From NCBI RefSeq assembly GCF_009733845.1, contig NZ_WNXZ01000004.1, forward strand, positions 248,001-312,000: 64,000 nucleotides of DNA, in the 5' to 3' direction. The stretch is from Pseudactinotalea terrae (lineage in GTDB: Bacteria > Actinomycetota > Actinomycetes > Actinomycetales > Beutenbergiaceae). Both the position numbers and the translations under genes were made by a program. The notes beneath the pieces were generated by a model. It made no database searches, was not told the origin of the DNA, and was given only the letters and a program-made list of their open reading frames with translations. Positions 59,500 through 64,000 of this stretch are shown here, in pieces (the stretch's first letter is position 1; every line of letters begins with the position of its first letter).

Positions 59500-61346
59500 G
59501 CGGTTGCCTCCTGGACATCGACGACGACGTGGGCATGCTGCCCGAGCCTCAGGTCGCCGATCGTGACGTCGACCGCGACCGGTTGCCTGCGCCCCGCGGT
59601 CGTGGCGACGACCGTGAGCACCGCCTCCCCGTCGTCCTGACCGTCGAGCTCGAGCTTCTGCTCGCCTTCGACGACTCGCCATCCTGCCGGCGGCACGAGG
59701 CGCACCAGGATGGCGGCCCACTCAGGGTAAGGGTTGCGGACGTGCACGGTGATCGCCAGTACCTCGCCCTCGAGGATGGCGGCGCGGTACGGGCTGAGCC
59801 GGACTGCTGCGCTGTCGGCACCGAGGTCCAGGTCCTCCAGCGGCAGCAGCTCCCGGTGCCTGGCGTCGAGCGCGTCAGCCTCCTCGCTGAGGTAGTCGAG
59901 GTACGCGGCGGTGACGGTACGTGGTTGCCAGTGGCCGCTCGCGAGCAGCCCGGGAGCGAGGCGGCGGTAGAGCTGGGCGGACGCGACGTAGTCGCCGATC
60001 CGGAAGCGGTTGCGGTACTGGTAGTTGAGGACGTCCCGGCCGTGGGTGCCGCGCGCACCGTCCGGACCGCCCACGCCTTCCTGCTGGTCGCCGGTGAAGA
60101 CGACGTCGATACCGTCCACGCTGACGCTGTAGGCCACGGCGTACAGCGTGTGGCCCGGTTGGGGGTGGACGCCGATCGTGTACTCGTTCCACGTGAACGT
60201 GCCGTCGTCCGGGAGCACCCGGTCGGCGGGGATCGGGTCGTACCACTGGCACGGCAGGTCGTGCGCCCACGGGTCGGCGAGGATGTCGGCCACCGAGGCG
60301 GGCATCCACAGCTCGGTGCCCTCGACGTCGCGCAGCAGCGGCATGCCGGCCACGTGGTCGTCGTGGTAGTGCGTGGGCACGGCCACGCTGATCCGGGTGA
60401 CCCCGTACCGCTCGCGCAGGGCGGGCAGCGACTCCAGCCAGGGGCGCCGGGAGGCCCGGTCGTTGCCCCAGGCGGTCCCGAAGAACATGTCGTAGCCGTA
60501 GTCGATCAGCAGTGCCTCGCCGGTGCCCGAGAGCAGCACGTAGCTCGACGACATCCACGAGGAGGTGTTGAGCAGCAGATGGTCGGTGATCGCGACGAAC
60601 GGGTCGTCGAGCTTGGCCAGCCCGTCGTAGTCGTGCTCGCTGCGGCTGTCGGCGTACTCGCCGATCCGCTCCGCCAGCAAGGCCAGAGCAGCCTGCGGGT
60701 CCGCCATCGGCTCGCCGTGCGAGGGCAGCAGCAGATCGGGAGCGCGGCGTGCGAGCAGCACCGCGCTGACCGCCAGGTAGCTCGGGCCCTCGCGCCCGCT
60801 GTAGGTCCACTGGGTGGCGGCGAGCGACCACACCTTGCCGGGGGCGTAGATGAGGTCGCCGGAGAAGGCGAGGCGACGGCCGTCCCGGTCCAGCAGGTAG
60901 GACACGGACCCGACCGTGTGGCCAGGCGTGGGCACCGTGGTGATGGCGACCCCGCCGAAGTCCGCGGTGCGGTACTCGGGGACCGTGCTGGCCACCGGCA
61001 CGGAGGCGGTCAGCGAGAACCAGTCCTGCCGGAGGTTGTAGTCGTTGTCGAGCTGGCGCGTCTGCCACATCTCCTCGACGGCGGAGAACAGCTCGACCTC
61101 GACCGGGGGCACGTGGATCCGGGCACCGTGCTCGACCGCGCGCGGCAGGCCCTGGCCCTGGTCCCGGTGATGATGGGTCATCAGCACGTCGGTGATGCGG
61201 TCGATGCCGACCTCGGCCAGGTGGTCGAGCACCTCGCCCGAGCCGAAGTCGATGCAGATCCCCGCGCGCGGGTCGGTCTCGCTGCGGATCAGGTAGACGT
61301 GAGCGGTGTCGGGTACCCGGTACACGCCGTCGGCGATCTCGATCAT
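59496..61346 (-). CDS. Tandem metallo-beta-lactamase-fold protein
   Basis: A 616-residue protein with two MBL domains in one chain. Domain 1: T-H-H-H-R-D-Q (57-63; HxHxDH-type site with Gln in the last position), P-T-P-G-H-T-V-G, F-S-G-D-L, P-S-H-G-E. Domain 2: T-H-Y-H-D-D-H (about 323-329, complete), P-Q-P-G-H-T, F-T-G-D-Q, S-G-H-W. A beta-rich C-terminal domain (about 500-616) follows. No signal peptide. Its substrate is unknown; position between a TIM-barrel glycosidase (ATGA overlap) and a LacI regulator (GTGA overlap) suggests hydrolysis of a sugar ester or lactone. The two-domain layout with carbohydrate genes is unusual. Confidence 0.78.
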   Translation of the reverse strand: MIEIADGVYRVPDTAHVYLIRSETDPRAGICIDFGSGEVLDHLAEVGIDRITDVLMTHHHRDQGQGLPRAVEHGARIHVPPVEVELFSAVEEMWQTRQLDNDYNLRQDWFSLTASVPVASTVPEYRTADFGGVAITTVPTPGHTVGSVSYLLDRDGRRLAFSGDLIYAPGKVWSLAATQWTYSGREGPSYLAVSAVLLARRAPDLLLPSHGEPMADPQAALALLAERIGEYADSRSEHDYDGLAKLDDPFVAITDHLLLNTSSWMSSSYVLLSGTGEALLIDYGYDMFFGTAWGNDRASRRPWLESLPALRERYGVTRISVAVPTHYHDDHVAGMPLLRDVEGTELWMPASVADILADPWAHDLPCQWYDPIPADRVLPDDGTFTWNEYTIGVHPQPGHTLYAVAYSVSVDGIDVVFTGDQQEGVGGPDGARGTHGRDVLNYQYRNRFRIGDYVASAQLYRRLAPGLLASGHWQPRTVTAAYLDYLSEEADALDARHRELLPLEDLDLGADSAAVRLSPYRAAILEGEVLAITVHVRNPYPEWAAILVRLVPPAGWRVVEGEQKLELDGQDDGEAVLTVVATTAGRRQPVAVDVTIGDLRLGQHAHVVVDVQEATA

Positions 61347-63148
61347 GAGCCCACCTGCTCCCGGTAGCGGTGCCACCCGGCCGCGACGCGGCGCAGATCC
61401 TGCTCCGTGACCGGCTCGCCCTGGACCGCCTCGACGTAGTAGAGCGCCGGCACGCCGAGATCCACCTGGGCGTCGGCGTACGCGAGCCACTCGGCGCGGC
61501 TCGGCATCGGCCACTGATCGGTGTCGATCAGGTGCGTCGGCAGGCTGGCGCGCACGATCGCGACCCTCGAGCGCAGCTGGTCGGCGACGGCGACCGGCTC
61601 GCCGCGGAGGTCTCGCTCGAGGACGTCGTTGGTGCGGATCATGTCTGCGCAGTCGCCGAAACCGGGGTGCACGGCGTGCGTCACCACGAGCGAGTCGGGC
61701 TTGACGGCGGCCGCCGCGTCGTAGAGCTCGCGCAGCAGCAGGTGCAGCGCCGCCACGCCCCAGGCGTCGGTGTCGGCATCGGGCGCGCGTCGGAGCGTGG
61801 CGCCGCTGGGGGCGCGCTGGCTGAAGTCGACCTTGAAGCCGTCGGCGTCCAGGCCGTCAGGCCCGAGCATCGCGGACACCAGGTCGCGCAACCGCGCCCG
61901 GTACCTGGGGCTGGCCGGGTCGACGGCGATCGGGTCGCCGGCCGGGGTGGTGATGCACTCCGCGACGGGAGCGGCGGAGGGGTCCCAGCACTTCCACCAG
62001 AGCAGCACCCGCCGGCCCTGGCGGTGCTGCTCGGCGATCCATGCGCGCATGTCAGGCCAGCGTTCCGGATCGGGGATGCCCGAGCCGTAGACCGACTCCC
62101 AGCGATCGTCGACCACCACCGTTCCCGGCTCGAGCCCGGCCTCGGCGAGGATGGCCAGCCACTCGTCGTAGCCGGCTCGGGCGGACTGCCGGGCGGCATC
62201 GCCGCGCTCGACCTGGGCACCCCAGCCGCAGAAGAGCGGCTCGTGCCACCAGTCCTGCCGGGCACGGGGCGGCCCTGCGGGCGCCAGCCCGTGGGCCATC
62301 AGGTCGTCACCGTGATCGCGGACCGCCGCCGTCGGGTCCAGCGCGGGGCCGATCGCGAGGGTGGGGGAGGACCAGGCGCCGTCGACCACGGTCTGCAGCT
62401 CGTGGTCCAGCTCGATGACCGCACCGCCGTCGAGCGGGAGCCACCGCAGCTGGGTGAACCCGCACGCCGTGGGCGCGGCTCGCAGGTGGAGTCCGAGCCA
62501 GTCGCCGGGCGGTGGCGCCGTCGCGGAGGTCGCCTCGCCGCGGCCGAGCGTGAGCACGAACGGCGGCGGGGAGAAGATGCCGTGCAGCCGGCCCGGGTCG
62601 GCGTCGCCCACCACGCCGAGCTGCGCGGGTGCGTGCGGCGACCGGATGAACGCCACGGGCTCGGTGGGTACCGGGACCGCGAGCGAGCCCGCCTCGAACC
62701 CGGTCCGGAAGGTCCCCGAGGCCCCGGTGGGCAGGGCGGCGTGGCCGCCCAGCAGGGTGACCTTCCCGAGCCGGCCGCTGCCCTCGACGTGCAGGCGGAG
62801 CTCGACGCCGGTCGGGGTGAGGCGGAGCTCGACCTGCTTGCGCCGCCAGGCGGTGCTCGCGGCGTCGAGGCGGACGACAACGTCACCGGCCTCCTGCTCA
62901 ACACTCGCGTGCTCGATCTGCCATGTCTCGTCACGCGAGATCGCGGTCTCGGCGCTCGCGATCAGGCAGAGCTGCAACCAGCGCCGGCCGTCGGGGTCGG
63001 CGATCTCGATGTACGGCCGCGCTCGCAGCCTCTCGACACCGCCGGGAACGCGCGCCTGGTAGTCGGCCGTGCGCACCACGAGGTCGGGTGCAGGCAGCCA
63101 GGTCAGGGGCTCCGGGAGCGCCGTCGTCGGATCTGAGGTGGATGACAC
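61343..63148 (-). CDS. TIM-barrel glycosidase-like protein (GH31/GH36-like)
   Basis: A 601-residue protein. The N-terminal beta-sandwich (about 1-270) resembles the supersandwich domain of clan GH-D-like enzymes. A TIM barrel (about 300-600) follows, with V-V-V-D-D-R-W-E-S-V-Y-G, V-L-L-W-W-K-C-W-D-P and G-L-D-A-D-G-F-K-V-D-F (about 410). The last is like the nucleophile strand of GH31/GH36 enzymes, with K-x-D. No exact family can be given. No signal peptide. The GTG start overlaps the TAG of a short upstream frame (TAGTG). It is coupled to the tandem-MBL gene. Confidence 0.72.
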   Translation of the reverse strand: MSSTSDPTTALPEPLTWLPAPDLVVRTADYQARVPGGVERLRARPYIEIADPDGRRWLQLCLIASAETAISRDETWQIEHASVEQEAGDVVVRLDAASTAWRRKQVELRLTPTGVELRLHVEGSGRLGKVTLLGGHAALPTGASGTFRTGFEAGSLAVPVPTEPVAFIRSPHAPAQLGVVGDADPGRLHGIFSPPPFVLTLGRGEATSATAPPPGDWLGLHLRAAPTACGFTQLRWLPLDGGAVIELDHELQTVVDGAWSSPTLAIGPALDPTAAVRDHGDDLMAHGLAPAGPPRARQDWWHEPLFCGWGAQVERGDAARQSARAGYDEWLAILAEAGLEPGTVVVDDRWESVYGSGIPDPERWPDMRAWIAEQHRQGRRVLLWWKCWDPSAAPVAECITTPAGDPIAVDPASPRYRARLRDLVSAMLGPDGLDADGFKVDFSQRAPSGATLRRAPDADTDAWGVAALHLLLRELYDAAAAVKPDSLVVTHAVHPGFGDCADMIRTNDVLERDLRGEPVAVADQLRSRVAIVRASLPTHLIDTDQWPMPSRAEWLAYADAQVDLGVPALYYVEAVQGEPVTEQDLRRVAAGWHRYREQVGS

Positions 63149-63354
63149 TAGGAAGACCAGTTGTGAGGAAGATGGACGGCGCCCGCGCTCGACGTCGCGG
63201 CGCCGCGCGGGCGCAGGCGAAGGCGAATGGTCTCGTTCACGGGGCAGCCGCCCCCAGTGGCCCGTTGGGCTCGCCGGAGCTCGCGTGCACCGGGACTGAG
63301 CCGCGCCGGTCGGGCGCTCGCTGCCGGTCCCGATGGATGCCGCCGTCTTGACAT
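63148..63354 (-). CDS. Short frame (68 codons) between the operator and the glycosidase gene
   Basis: ATG 63354 has GGAGG four bases upstream and opens a 68-codon frame rich in Arg, Ala and Pro. It stops with TAG exactly at the glycosidase GTG (TAGTG). The C-terminal A-V-H-L-P-H-N-W resembles the L-P-H-x-W motif near the N-terminus of GH2 enzymes, but the rest does not. It could be a leader frame, a decayed gene end, or chance. Apart from it, the 309 bases between the glycosidase and sucrose-phosphorylase-type genes hold only the operator at 63369. Confidence 0.3.
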   Translation of the reverse strand: MSRRRHPSGPAASARPARLSPGARELRRAQRATGGGCPVNETIRLRLRPRGAATSSAGAVHLPHNWSS

Positions 63355-63368
63355 CCGTCCTCCCTGAG

Positions 63369-63382
63369 TGACAACGATCCCA
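63369..63382. promoter_or_regulatory. LacI-type operator, second copy
   Basis: TGACAACGATCCCA, with central CG, differs from the ROK-operon site (58404-58417) at only two of 14 positions. It lies in the gap before the glycosidase/tandem-MBL/LacI unit, 15 bases upstream of the 68-codon frame. The shared motif suggests that the LacI protein encoded at 58471-59499 controls both units, including its own gene. Confidence 0.6.
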
Positions 63383-63457
63383 TGTACTGGGGGGTGAGCG
63401 CCACTACGCGCCGTGTGTGTCGGGCGCGCGCCCCGTCGGATCGTGCGCGCGGGTGCC

Positions 63458-64000
63458 TCAGGCGATCGTGGCGAGCTCGAGGGCTGTGGTGGCGACGGCG
63501 CTGGCTCCGCCGCGGGTGCTGCGTATCGCGAAGGAGGCCCCGCCCAGGTCAGCATCGAGATCGAGGCGAGCGGCGCCGTCGTCGTCCGCCCAGGTCAGGC
63601 GCAGCGCTGCCGGCCCCGTGCGGGTCCAGCTGAACCGACCGGCGAACGCGGGATGGTCGCGGCGCAGCCGGACCAGCCCCAGGATGGCCTGCGGGACCGG
63701 CCGCGCGAGCGCTTCCCTGACCTCGGCGGGCTCGTAGCGGTGCCGGTTGACCTCCCGGCCTACCCCGGTGGCGCGGAACCGCTCGACGTCGTCACGCCCG
63801 TCGAGCAGTCCGACGTAGTAGATCTGCGGCTCGCCGGGCAGGAACAGCTGCACCGCACGGCACAGCAGGTAGGCGGCGTCGTCGTCGAGCACGCTGGGGA
63901 AGGTCGTGTTGATCTGGTGGGGCAGCTCCGCCCACTGCGGCACCACCGAGGCGATCGCGCTGTGCCCGGCCGTGGCGCGCGCGGCGCGCTCGAAGATGCC
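63458..64000 (-). CDS. Sucrose-phosphorylase-family (GH13_18) enzyme, 3' part
   Basis: The frame is open to the window edge, so the 5' part is missing; 180 residues are visible. L-C-R-A-V-Q-L-F-L-P-G-E-P-Q-I-Y-Y-V-G-L-L and T-G-V-G-R-E-V-N-R-H are hallmark C-terminal blocks of sucrose phosphorylase and glucosylglycerate phosphorylase. These enzymes split an alpha-glucoside with phosphate to glucose-1-phosphate. A C-terminal beta domain (F-S-W-T-R-T-G-P-A-A-L) closes it. The catalytic Asp/Glu lie outside the window, so substrate cannot be judged. It is upstream of, and collinear with, the glycosidase/MBL unit. Confidence 0.85.
   Translation of the reverse strand, partial: GIFERAARATAGHSAIASVVPQWAELPHQINTTFPSVLDDDAAYLLCRAVQLFLPGEPQIYYVGLLDGRDDVERFRATGVGREVNRHRYEPAEVREALARPVPQAILGLVRLRRDHPAFAGRFSWTRTGPAALRLTWADDDGAARLDLDADLGGASFAIRSTRGGASAVATTALELATIA

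Noticed and set aside
1-64000. tRNA, rRNA, plasmid or phage attachment features
   Set aside because: No cloverleaf-type sequence, CCA-ending tRNA pattern, rRNA segment, integrase or attachment-site duplication was recognised by eye; a dedicated scan was not possible.

Overview
The window is very GC-rich, densely packed and tandemly overlapping (many ATGA/GTGA/TTGA junctions). It encodes a mycothiol-dependent formaldehyde dehydrogenase, two 13E12/DUF222-type HNH proteins, an LPxTG-like surface protein, ECF41- and ECF42-type sigma factors and LacI-controlled sugar loci. Together these point to an actinobacterium, most likely a Micrococcales saprotroph (for example of the Ruania/Beutenbergia/Cellulomonas kind). 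No rRNA, tRNA, CRISPR array, insertion sequence or prophage was seen. It looks like chromosomal accessory-metabolism DNA.

Layout. 1-5.4 kb: GNAT protein and glutaminase-STAS (+), then a D-amino-acid catabolic operon (-; D-aminoacylase, RidA, DSD1-like PLP enzyme) ending in a collapsed SDR gene. 5.4-9.3 kb: 13E12 HNH gene, then a DoxX-like gene and an ECF41 sigma factor diverging from two mirror-image ECF41-type promoters, then an SseB-like gene. 9.3-13.7 kb: FAD oxidoreductase, RpiR regulator with a palindromic operator, and D(-)-tartrate dehydratase. 13.8-21 kb: large LuxR/MalT-like regulator and a 1450-residue repeat-containing, LPSTG-anchored surface protein, closed by a strong terminator hairpin. 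21-23.7 kb: lipase-maturation-factor-like membrane protein and an Ala-rich protein of unknown role. 23.8-32 kb: galactan/galacto-oligosaccharide operon (GH42, binding protein, two permeases, GH53) controlled by a divergent LacI gene through two 18-bp operators, with a 13-bp hairpin between the binding-protein and permease genes. 32-36.7 kb: mycothiol formaldehyde detoxification pair, ECF42-like sigma factor, DGPF/YCII protein, DUF998 membrane protein, PIN protein. 36.7-40.3 kb: repeats and a second 13E12 gene, a TetR-controlled membrane protein, and a deazaflavin-nitroreductase-like gene that appears to have lost an internal segment. 40.3-44.5 kb: pcm, then a promoter, a SAM-clan riboswitch, a 13-codon leader ORF, metF and metE. 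44.5-52.4 kb: YtxH-like protein, FAD oxidase plus APC permease, then a minus-strand nuclease group (HNH/DUF1524 protein, TM0106-type RecB nuclease-helicase, small helical protein). 52.4-64 kb: a glycan-use locus in two minus-strand transcription units, ROK-SIS-GH38-(alpha/alpha)6 protein and TIM-barrel glycosidase-tandem MBL protein-LacI, preceded by the 3' end of a sucrose-phosphorylase-family gene. One 14-bp LacI-type motif occurs in front of both units.

How the genes work together. The window is largely a set of self-contained, locally regulated catabolic modules (D-amino acids, tartrate-like acids, beta-galactans, mannose-type glycans) together with one-carbon/methionine metabolism. The most informative parts are regulatory: paired ECF41 promoters, a riboswitch whose P1 helix touches the ribosome-binding site of a coupled leader ORF, and matching operators that tie two halves of an unusual glycan locus together.
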